A stretch of 6,198 nucleotides of DNA. Source: Pseudofrankia asymbiotica. GTDB lineage: Bacteria; Actinomycetota; Actinomycetes; Frankiales; Frankiaceae. Of the stretch, positions 1 through 5,380 are shown piece by piece; within the stretch, counting starts at the first letter, position 1, and every line of letters begins with the position of its first letter. Where the stretch lies: NCBI RefSeq assembly GCF_001983105.1, contig NZ_MOMC01000007.1, forward strand, positions 59,829 to 66,026. The letters run 5' to 3'. The notes below the pieces were generated by a model. That model searched no databases. It saw only the letters and a program-made list of their open reading frames with translations, and had not been told where the DNA came from. The translations under genes were made by a program, and so were the position numbers.

Positions 1-931
1 CGCGCAGCTCCTTCTGGAAGATCGCCAGATCGAACAGCGACAGCTTGACGTCGCTGTCCTGGACCGGGGAGATGCCGGTGACGACGACCCGCCCGCCCTT
101 GGACACCAGCGCCATCGTCGGGGCGATGTGCTGGTCGCCCCTGACGACGCCGATGGTGACGATCGCGGCGTCGGCCATCACCCCGTAGGTCAGGTCGCGG
201 ACCAGCGCGGCCGCCTCGCCCAGGTCGGCCGCGGTATGGGTGGCACCGAAGATCTTGGCGGCGTCCCGCTTGGACTCGACCGGGTCGACGGCGATGATCC
301 GCTCGGCGCCGGCGATCCGGGCGCCCTGGACCGCGTTCATCCCGACGCCGCCGGCGCCGACGACGACCACCGTCTCGCCGGGGACGACCCTCGCGGTGTG
401 GACCGCCGAGCCGTAGCCGGTCGGCACGCCACAGGAGACGAGCGCGGCCACGTCCATCGGGATGTCGTCGTCGATCTTGACGATGCTGCGTTCGTGCAGC
501 ACGGCGTACTCGCTGAACGTGCCGAGGAAGCAGATCGCCGAGACGTCCTGGCCGCGGGCGTGGAACCGGGCGGTGCCGTCCACGCCGTAGCCCATCATCA
601 GGTTCGCGCCGAGGTCGCACAGGTTCGAGCGGCCGCTCGCGCACCAGCGGCACTGCCCGCACGACGGCATGAACGTGCAGATCACATGATCGCCCGGGGC
701 GACGCTCGTGACCTCGGGCCCGACGGACTCGACGACGCCGGCGCCCTCGTGGCCGCCGACGATCGGCGTGCCGGCGCCCATGTCGCCGGTGCGCAGGTGG
801 TCGTCGGAATGGCACATGCCGGAGACGTGCCAGCGGACCAGCACCTCGCCGGCCTTCGGCGGGTCGAGCTCGATCTCCTCGACGGTCCAGGGCTGGTTCA
901 GCCCCCACATCACCGCTGCCTTGGTGCGCAT
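1..931 (-). CDS. NDMA-dependent (mycofactocin-type) zinc alcohol dehydrogenase, C-terminus cut by window edge
   Basis: This is a medium-chain zinc alcohol dehydrogenase that oxidises an alcohol to an aldehyde in the cytoplasm. 310 codons are visible, and about 60 residues are probably missing against a usual length near 370. The catalytic-zinc ligands are visible as C40 (GMCHSD), H61-E62 (GGHEGAG) and C168 (SCGVPTGYG). The structural-zinc cysteines are C91, C94, C97 and C105, and the Rossmann glycine motif GAGGVG is at 192-197, with D216 at the end of the second strand. The overall sequence resembles the NDMA-dependent subfamily (Rxyl_3153 type). Members of that subfamily are known to hold NAD(H) tightly and to be associated with the mycofactocin redox cofactor; no mycofactocin gene is visible here. 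The ATG start is preceded by a perfect AAGGAGGT at 942-949 (10-base spacing), which lies inside the last codons of the EthD gene. The gap to that gene is only 6 bases, so translation is probably coupled. The family call is strong; the exact substrate is unknown. Confidence 0.93.
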   Translation of the reverse strand, partial: MRTKAAVMWGLNQPWTVEEIELDPPKAGEVLVRWHVSGMCHSDDHLRTGDMGAGTPIVGGHEGAGVVESVGPEVTSVAPGDHVICTFMPSCGQCRWCASGRSNLCDLGANLMMGYGVDGTARFHARGQDVSAICFLGTFSEYAVLHERSIVKIDDDIPMDVAALVSCGVPTGYGSAVHTARVVPGETVVVVGAGGVGMNAVQGARIAGAERIIAVDPVESKRDAAKIFGATHTAADLGEAAALVRDLTYGVMADAAIVTIGVVRGDQHIAPTMALVSKGGRVVVTGISPVQDSDVKLSLFDLAIFQKELR

Positions 932-937
932 GGCCCG

Positions 938-1666
938 TCAGACCTCCTTCTGCACGTACTCACCGAGTACATAGGCGTTCGGACGGTAGCGGGCCGCGGT
1001 GGCGTCCGGCAGCGTCACGAGATCGACGGCGTGCAGCGGCGGCGCGTCCGGGCTCAGCGTGTCGAGCACCCGGTAGCGGACCGCGCCGGGGATGGCGTCC
1101 GGGCCGTCCGGCTCGTCGGCCGCCTCCTCGCCCGTGTCGCCGGTGAGGAAGAGCCGGGCGAGCACGACGCCCGGCGAACGCCCGCGCGCCCCCGCCCCGC
1201 CGGCGGCGGTGGCCGCCCCGGCCGCCCCATCCGCCCCGTTCGGGGGGTGCGTCGCCGCGTCGGCGTCCACCTCCGCGGGGACCAGGACCTCGCGGCTGAC
1301 GCGGTACATGTGGAAGCCATCGAGGAAGCTCGCCGCGTCGTCGATCACGGCCTTCCAGTTCTCCGCCGAGTCCCAGCCCTTCGCCGGGTCGACGAACGCG
1401 TCGACCGACTCGGTGTGGATCTCGGTGACAGCGTCCAGCGACAGCGGTCCGTGGCCGCCCTCGACGAGGCGCACGACGTAGCGGCCGGTCGCTGTCGAGT
1501 GCGCCACGCTCATCGGGGCGTGCACGCCGAGGTAGTGGTCGCGGAACTGGTCCTCGGACATGTTGTCCTTGCGGGTGAACAGGAACAGCAGGATCTCGCC
1601 GGCGGGCGGTTCCTTCGAGCCGGGCCCGTCGGCGCCGGCTAACGCGCCGGCGTCCGCCCCGCTCAC
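938..1666 (-). CDS. EthD-domain protein with a probable degenerate second barrel domain
   Basis: A 242-residue cytoplasmic protein. Residues about 23-130 form an EthD-type dimeric alpha/beta-barrel domain: a first strand ILLFLFTRKD, then the HYLGVHAP motif (H44, Y45, H49, P51), then strand RYVVRLVEGG and a final strand near FHMYRVSREVLV. An Ala/Gly-rich linker (about 131-164) leads to a second segment (165-242) whose strands resemble the first domain but which lacks the HYxxxHxP helix. EthD relatives are small proteins found beside oxidation systems; their chemistry is mostly unproven, so I assign no reaction. The GTG start overlaps the aldehyde dehydrogenase stop (GTGA), with GGAG at 1674-1677 and 7-base spacing. 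The later ATG at 1561 would delete the first beta strand, so I reject it. The first 20 residues are low-complexity Gly/Ala/Asp and probably disordered. The gene is the middle member of the operon. Confidence 0.85.
   Translation of the reverse strand: MSGADAGALAGADGPGSKEPPAGEILLFLFTRKDNMSEDQFRDHYLGVHAPMSVAHSTATGRYVVRLVEGGHGPLSLDAVTEIHTESVDAFVDPAKGWDSAENWKAVIDDAASFLDGFHMYRVSREVLVPAEVDADAATHPPNGADGAAGAATAAGGAGARGRSPGVVLARLFLTGDTGEEAADEPDGPDAIPGAVRYRVLDTLSPDAPPLHAVDLVTLPDATAARYRPNAYVLGEYVQKEV
942..949 (-). promoter_or_regulatory. Strong Shine-Dalgarno for the alcohol dehydrogenase, inside the EthD gene
   Basis: AAGGAGGT on the minus strand fully matches the 16S rRNA anti-SD sequence. It sits 10 bases before the alcohol dehydrogenase ATG. 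It is made of the codons for the last residues (K-E-V) of the EthD protein, which ties the two genes together translationally. Confidence 0.8.
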
Positions 1667-3195
1667 GCGCCCGCTCCGTCCGTGCCGGCGGCGTCGGTAC
1701 CCGCGTCCGCCGCGCCCGGCTCGGCGGCCGACGTCGGGGGTGGGGGCGGCGGGGTCCAGCCGGCCGGGAGGTTCACCGACTGGTACTCCAGATAGGCGGA
1801 CAGGCCCTCGGGCCCGAGCTCGCGGCCGAGCCCGGACTCCTTGAACCCGCCGAACGGCGCAGAGTTCTCCAGCATGAACGTGTTGACGTTGAACGTCCCG
1901 GTGCGGATCCGGGCCGAGATCTTCAGGCCCTCCTCGACGTCCGCCGTCCAGACCGAGCCGGACAGGCCGTAGCGGGAGTCGTTGGCGATCGCCACCGCCT
2001 CCTCGACCCCCGAGTACGGGATGACCGACAGCACCGGGCCGAAGATCTCCTCCTGGGCGATCCTCATGCCGTTGTCGACCTCGGTGAACACGGTCGGCTC
2101 GACGTAGAAGCCCCGGTCCAGCTCGGCGGGCCGGCCGCCGCCGAGCGCGACCTTGGCGCCGGCCTCCCGCCCGGCCGCGATGTAACCCTCGACCCGCTCC
2201 CGCTGGCGCGCCGCGACCAGCGGGCCCACCTCGGTCGCCGCGTCGAGCGGGTCGCCGATCTTCATCGCCCCGACCTTGGCGACGAGCGCCTCGACGATCT
2301 CGTCGTAGCGCTCCCGGGGCGCGAGCAGGCGGGTCTGGGCGACGCAGGCCTGCCCGTTGTTCATCAGCGCGGCCGGCAGCAGCGCGGGCAGGGCCGCCTC
2401 GATGTCCACGTCCGGCAGCAGCAGGGCGGCGGACTTGCCGCCGAGCTCGAGCGTGCAGCGGGCGAGCCGCTCGCCGCAGATCGAGGCGATCCGCCGCCCG
2501 GCGGCCGTCGAGCCGGTGAAGCTGACCTTGTCGACGCCGGGATGGCGGACGAGATGCTCGGCCACCTCGCGATGCGCCGGCACGATGCTGACGACGCCCG
2601 GCGGCAGGCCGGCCTCCTCGACGGCCTCGGCGAGCAGCCAGGCCGACAGCGGCGTCTCCGGCGCGGGCTTGATCACGATCGTCGAGCCGGACGCGAGCGC
2701 CGGGCCCAGCTTGAGCGCGGTGACGTAGAGCGGCACGTTCCACGGCACGATCGCCCCCACGACGCCGATCGGCAGCCGGCGGACCAGGGCGGGGCCGAGC
2801 ATCCCCGCGCGCACGTCGGTGAACGCGAACGTCCGCGCCAGGTTCGCGAAGTAGTCCAGTGCGAACGTCGTCGAGTAGACCTGCCCGAACAGCGCCCAGC
2901 TGACCGGGCTGCCCATCTCGGTGCTGATCGTGCGGGCGACCTCCTCCGCCTTCCCGTTCAGCACCGCCGCGATCCGCCCGATGGCGTCGGCCCGCTCGGC
3001 GGGCGACATGCGCGGCCAGGGGCCGTTGTCGAAGGCGTCCCTGGCCGCGGCGACCGCGGCGTCCAGGTCGGCGGTGGTGCCCTCCGGCACCCGTCCCACC
3101 GTCTCCTCGGTGTGTGGCGAGACCACGTCGATGGTGCCGGTCCCGGCGGGCGCGGCCCACGCGCCCCCGATGAACAACCGGTCGTGGACCTGCAT
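1663..3195 (-). CDS. NAD(P)-dependent aldehyde dehydrogenase
   Basis: A 510-residue member of the aldehyde dehydrogenase superfamily, oxidising an aldehyde to a carboxylic acid in the cytoplasm. All hallmark residues are present: N153 in IVPWNVP, cofactor-binding K176 in KPAPETP, the FTGST turn (226-230), general base E250 in LELGGKS, nucleophile C284 in GQACVAQTR, E383 in EEIFGPV, and the FGGFKESGLGRE motif (449-459). The enzyme should therefore be active. After the normal family end (about residue 480) there is a tail of six prolines followed by an Ala/Gly/Asp-rich stretch to residue 510, which looks disordered and is not typical of the family. The ATG start is supported by GGAGG at 3201-3205, five bases upstream. 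It is the first gene of the minus-strand operon and overlaps the EthD gene by four bases. With the alcohol dehydrogenase it would complete alcohol-to-acid oxidation. The substrate cannot be told from sequence. Confidence 0.96.
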   Translation of the reverse strand: MQVHDRLFIGGAWAAPAGTGTIDVVSPHTEETVGRVPEGTTADLDAAVAAARDAFDNGPWPRMSPAERADAIGRIAAVLNGKAEEVARTISTEMGSPVSWALFGQVYSTTFALDYFANLARTFAFTDVRAGMLGPALVRRLPIGVVGAIVPWNVPLYVTALKLGPALASGSTIVIKPAPETPLSAWLLAEAVEEAGLPPGVVSIVPAHREVAEHLVRHPGVDKVSFTGSTAAGRRIASICGERLARCTLELGGKSAALLLPDVDIEAALPALLPAALMNNGQACVAQTRLLAPRERYDEIVEALVAKVGAMKIGDPLDAATEVGPLVAARQRERVEGYIAAGREAGAKVALGGGRPAELDRGFYVEPTVFTEVDNGMRIAQEEIFGPVLSVIPYSGVEEAVAIANDSRYGLSGSVWTADVEEGLKISARIRTGTFNVNTFMLENSAPFGGFKESGLGRELGPEGLSAYLEYQSVNLPAGWTPPPPPPTSAAEPGAADAGTDAAGTDGAGA

Positions 3196-3323
3196 CGTCG
3201 CCTCCGTCCGCCGGTCGCCCGGCGCCGCTGGGGTCGGTGTCGTCCGGGACCTGGCGTCGTCGCGGTCACGCGCGTGCCACGGCTGGACGAGTGGCCTGGC
3301 TCACTGGATCGGACGCCCGAAAA

Positions 3324-3339
3324 CTAGTACGAGTTCTAG
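3324..3339. promoter_or_regulatory. KstR-like / TetR-type operator (imperfect inverted repeat)
   Basis: The sequence CTAGTACGAGTTCTAG is an inverted repeat with 7-base arms around a 2-base centre and a single mismatched pair (3328/3335). Its core TAGTACGAGTTCTA matches seven of the eight fixed positions in the published KstR operator form TnnAACnnGTTnnA. KstR is the TetR-family repressor of steroid (cholesterol) catabolism in actinobacteria. The site is 72 bases before the LLM start and 128 bases before the aldehyde dehydrogenase start, so one bound repressor could control both units. A related TetR protein could use the same site. Confidence 0.55.
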
Positions 3340-3355
3340 AAATCCGCAATGCTTC

Positions 3356-3370
3356 CTGACGGCCCGTCAG
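3356..3370. promoter_or_regulatory. Perfect palindrome, possible second operator
   Basis: CTGACGGCCCGTCAG is a perfect inverted repeat with 7-base arms and one central base. It lies 16 bases beyond the KstR-like site and 41 bases before the LLM start, where a repressor would block initiation. The shape suits a TetR- or GntR-type dimer. No regulator can be named. Confidence 0.4.
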
Positions 3371-3401
3371 CCAGGGGGCTCGGCCGGCTGGACGCGACGA
3401 C

Positions 3402-3407
3402 AGGAGG
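3402..3407 (+). promoter_or_regulatory. Shine-Dalgarno that fixes the LLM oxidoreductase start
   Basis: AGGAGG lies four bases before the ATG at 3412. The longer reading frame opening at 3349 has no such site, would run through the 3356-3370 palindrome, and adds 21 residues not expected at the family N-terminus. The 3412 start is therefore chosen. Confidence 0.8.
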
Positions 3408-3411
3408 ACGC

Positions 3412-4428
3412 ATGACCGCGGACCTGAAGCTGGGCCTCAACCTCGGCTACTGGCCGGCGAGCCCGCCCCCCGGCCAGCTGGAGCTGGTCAAGGAGGCCGA
3501 CGCCTGCGGCTACGACTCCCTGTGGACCGCCGAGGCATGGGGCTCCGACGCCGTCACCCCGCTCGCCTGGTACGGCGCCCACACCAGCCGGATCAAGCTC
3601 GCCACCGGCCTGATCCAGCTCTCCGCACGTACCCCGGCCTGCACGGCGATGACGGTGGCCACGCTCGACCACCTCTCCGGCGGGCGGGTCATCCTGGGCC
3701 TCGGCGTCTCCGGGCCGCAGGTCGTGGAGGGCTGGTACGGCCAGCCGTTCCCGCGCCCGCTCGCCCGTACCCGCGAGTACGTGGACATCATCCGCAAGGC
3801 GCTGGCCCGCGAGGAGCCGGTGACGAGCGGCGGCCCGCACTACCCGCTGCCGTACCCGGGCGGCACGGGCCTCGGCAAGCCGCTGAAGATGATCGTCCAT
3901 CCGCTGCGCGGCCGCGTCCCGATCTACCTCGGCGCCGAGGGCCCGCGCAACGTCGCGCTCGCCGCCGAGATCGCCGACGGCTGGGTCCCGATCTTCTACC
4001 ACGCCGAGCGCGGCCCGAAGGCCTACGCCGGCGCGCTCGAGGACGCTCCCGCCGGATTCGAGATCGCCTGCCCGGTGACGGTGAACGTCACCGACGACGT
4101 CGCGGCCGGGCTCGCGGTGGTCAGGTGGACGCTCGCGTTCTACATCGGCGGGATGGGCGCGCAGACGGTGAACTTCCACTTCGATCTGATGGGCCGGCTC
4201 GGCTACGCCGACGAGGCGGCCGAGGTCCAGCGCCTCTTCCTGGCGGGTGACCGGGCCGCCGCCGCCGCGGCCGTCCCCGACGACCTCGCCGACGGCATCG
4301 CCCTCGTCGGCCCACCCGCTCGCATCCGCGAGCGCCTCCAGCTGTGGCGTGACTCCCCGGTGACCACCCTCCTCGTCGGCGGCATCAGGGACCCGGCACA
4401 CCTGCGCACCCTCGCCGACCTGCTCTGA
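3412..4428 (+). CDS. LLM-class F420-dependent oxidoreductase (Rv3520c-like)
   Basis: A 338-residue luciferase-like monooxygenase-family protein with a single TIM-barrel domain. The N-terminal strand LKLGLNLGYW, the segment DSLWTAEAWGSDA (about 35-47), LATGLIQLSARTP (63-75), the conserved block TLDHLSGGRVILGLGVSGPQV (84-104) and EIADGWVPIFY (186-196) are all typical. The lack of FMN-specific features and the overall resemblance to the actinobacterial Rv3520c subfamily point to deazaflavin F420 as cofactor, with hydride transfer to or from an unknown substrate. In M. tuberculosis, Rv3520c lies in the cholesterol-catabolism gene region, which agrees with the KstR-like site upstream. The gene is divergent from the dehydrogenase operon and is followed by a possible terminator hairpin. 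The superfamily is certain; the cofactor is likely; the reaction is unknown. Confidence 0.93.
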   Translation: MTADLKLGLNLGYWPASPPPGQLELVKEADACGYDSLWTAEAWGSDAVTPLAWYGAHTSRIKLATGLIQLSARTPACTAMTVATLDHLSGGRVILGLGVSGPQVVEGWYGQPFPRPLARTREYVDIIRKALAREEPVTSGGPHYPLPYPGGTGLGKPLKMIVHPLRGRVPIYLGAEGPRNVALAAEIADGWVPIFYHAERGPKAYAGALEDAPAGFEIACPVTVNVTDDVAAGLAVVRWTLAFYIGGMGAQTVNFHFDLMGRLGYADEAAEVQRLFLAGDRAAAAAAVPDDLADGIALVGPPARIRERLQLWRDSPVTTLLVGGIRDPAHLRTLADLL

Positions 4429-4440
4429 CGGGCCCGCCCG

Positions 4441-4477
4441 CCGACGGTCGTATGCCGTCGTCGGGAGGCCCCGTCGG
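4441..4477 (+). terminator. Possible terminator hairpin after the LLM gene
   Basis: CGACGG (4442-4447) and CCGTCG (4455-4460) can form a 6-bp GC stem with a 7-base loop. An alternative 7-bp stem pairs 4441-4447 with 4471-4477. It starts 12 bases after the LLM stop codon. There is no T-run, which is common in actinobacterial terminators, so the call rests on position and pairing only. Confidence 0.35.
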
Positions 4478-4730
4478 TCTTCCGGCCGGTGTTCGGCCTA
4501 CCCGTGCCGTCCGTTTGCCGACCGGGCGGGCCGCCCAGATGAGTCGTCTCGACGCTGTTGCGGCGTGCCTTGGGCGCGGTAGGCCAAAGCCCGCGGCTGC
4601 CATCGCCGTGAGCGACGTGCGGATGGCGGCGCGGGCGAGTGTTCGTTGCTGCGCGTGCGGGGCGTACAGCGGACGGGATTCCTCCGGTTGTCCAAGGTCC
4701 CGGATGCCCGGGCCACAGGGTCGGAGCACG

Positions 4731-4790
4731 TAGTTACCTAATGCCCTTCATTGATTACTCAGAGTGATAATCTTCGTGGAGCGTGATCCT
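4731..4790 (+). promoter_or_regulatory. AT-rich probable promoter region of the WxL-like pair
   Basis: This is the most AT-rich patch in the window and lies about 50-105 bases before the downstream gene. GATAAT at 4766-4771 could be a -10 box, but no good -35 hexamer stands at normal spacing. TTGATT at 4751-4756 is too close to it. GATTA (4753-4757) and TAATC (4768-4772) form an inverted repeat flanking a CTCAGAG palindrome, so a regulator site is possible. The exact start point is not determined. Confidence 0.35.
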
Positions 4791-4836
4791 AATCCGGCGT
4801 GCTTCGTCGACTTCGCGATGTCATAAGAGGTGTGCT

Positions 4837-5364
4837 TTGCGTAGAGCTGTCCCACTCTTGGCGGGTTCCGTGATTCTCGCCGCCGCAATGGCGTTGCCGG
4901 CCAGCGCGGCTGGTTTTGGAGACACCACGGTCACGCTTGAACTCACAGGTGCAACGCTGGACATCAGCGTGCCAACCGGACCGGTGAGCCTCGGCGTCAA
5001 GGCGGTGACGGATTCGTCCGCCAGCGGCCCGCTGGGCCTGGTGACCGTGACCGACAACCGCAGCGCGGACCCCGCCGCCTGGGCGGCATCGGTCTCGGCG
5101 ACACCGTTTCAGAGCGGGGCGCATGTCCTCAGCGCCTCGTATGACACGGGAGTGGTCACTTCCACGGGCATCCCGATCAGCCAGTGGACGATCAACACGC
5201 CGGTGACGCTCACCCCCAACCCGCAGCAGATCGTGACGCTCAATCCGACCTGGCCCGGTGGCGGTAACAACAGTGCGGCGTGGAATCCCACGATTACCGT
5301 GGCGATTCCGCCGAATGCCATTGCCGGGACGTATTCCTCGGTCGTCACCCACTCGGTCATCTGA
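4837..5364 (+). CDS. Small secreted WxL-like beta-rich surface protein
   Basis: A 175-residue exported protein of unknown function. With the TTG start it has a textbook Sec signal peptide: MRR at the N-terminus, a hydrophobic core (about 7-20) and an ASA cleavage site after residue 24. The TTG has AAGAGG six bases upstream (4825-4830). The in-frame GTG at 4783 has GGAG only one base before it and would bury the signal under 18 charged residues, so I prefer TTG. The mature part is Thr/Val/Gly-rich, predicted beta-sandwich. It carries the pattern TVTLELTGATLDISVP, then TVTDNR (70-75), AWAASVSATPF (81-91), and a closing AGTYSSVVTHSV. This pattern is typical of actinobacterial WxL-like secreted proteins, although a strict W-x-L motif pair is absent. 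It lies 16 bases before a DUF916-like gene and probably shares its operon, suggesting surface attachment through that partner. Confidence 0.75.
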   Translation: MRRAVPLLAGSVILAAAMALPASAAGFGDTTVTLELTGATLDISVPTGPVSLGVKAVTDSSASGPLGLVTVTDNRSADPAAWAASVSATPFQSGAHVLSASYDTGVVTSTGIPISQWTINTPVTLTPNPQQIVTLNPTWPGGGNNSAAWNPTITVAIPPNAIAGTYSSVVTHSVI

Positions 5365-5380
5365 CGAGACGCCATCAGCT

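Larger units (their letters stand above)
3196..3411. promoter_or_regulatory. Divergent promoter region between the dehydrogenase operon and the LLM oxidoreductase
   Basis: This 216-base intergenic region separates two divergently transcribed units and must hold the promoters of both. The part next to the aldehyde dehydrogenase is GC-rich with no evident box. The segment 3319-3350 is clearly richer in A and T and contains a KstR-like inverted repeat, and a second palindrome follows at 3356-3370. I could not place a convincing -35/-10 pair for either direction. No regulator gene lies in the window. Confidence 0.7.
4429..4836. other. Intergenic region of 408 bases without a convincing gene
   Basis: Apart from the hairpin near its left end, I see no tRNA, repeat or mobile-element sequence. 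The open frames here on both strands are Arg/Pro/Ser-rich and have no recognisable domain or supported start. From about 4731 the base composition falls sharply in GC, which marks the likely promoter and leader of the exported-protein pair. Confidence 0.6.

Noticed and set aside
128..1642. A 504-codon open frame on the plus strand
   Set aside because: It lies opposite the alcohol dehydrogenase and EthD genes, its product is Arg/Asp/Val/His-rich with no domain, and the minus-strand genes have full catalytic motifs. It is a shadow of high-GC coding.
1667..3160. Reading the EthD frame upstream as one 740-residue protein
   Set aside because: The upstream part is an Arg/Gly-rich shadow of the aldehyde dehydrogenase. 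Recognisable protein begins only near the GTGA overlap at 1666.
3367..4401. A 344-codon open frame on the minus strand opposite the LLM gene
   Set aside because: Its composition is typical of an antisense shadow, and it has no recognisable domain or ribosome site.
935..4431. The heptamer CTGACGG (or its complement) near 935, 3356 and 4425 as a dispersed regulatory repeat
   Set aside because: Two of the three copies overlap stop codons of genes and lack the second arm. Only the 3356-3370 copy is a full palindrome.
4385..4729. A 114-codon minus-strand frame in the intergenic region
   Set aside because: The middle part looks mildly coding-like, but it runs into the 3' end of the LLM gene, is Arg/Pro-rich and matches no family I recognise. 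A decayed gene remnant cannot be excluded.
4452..4733. A 93-codon plus-strand frame in the intergenic region
   Set aside because: It has no Shine-Dalgarno, begins within the putative terminator hairpin and has no domain. Its Arg/Ala/Ser composition is as expected from non-coding GC-rich DNA.
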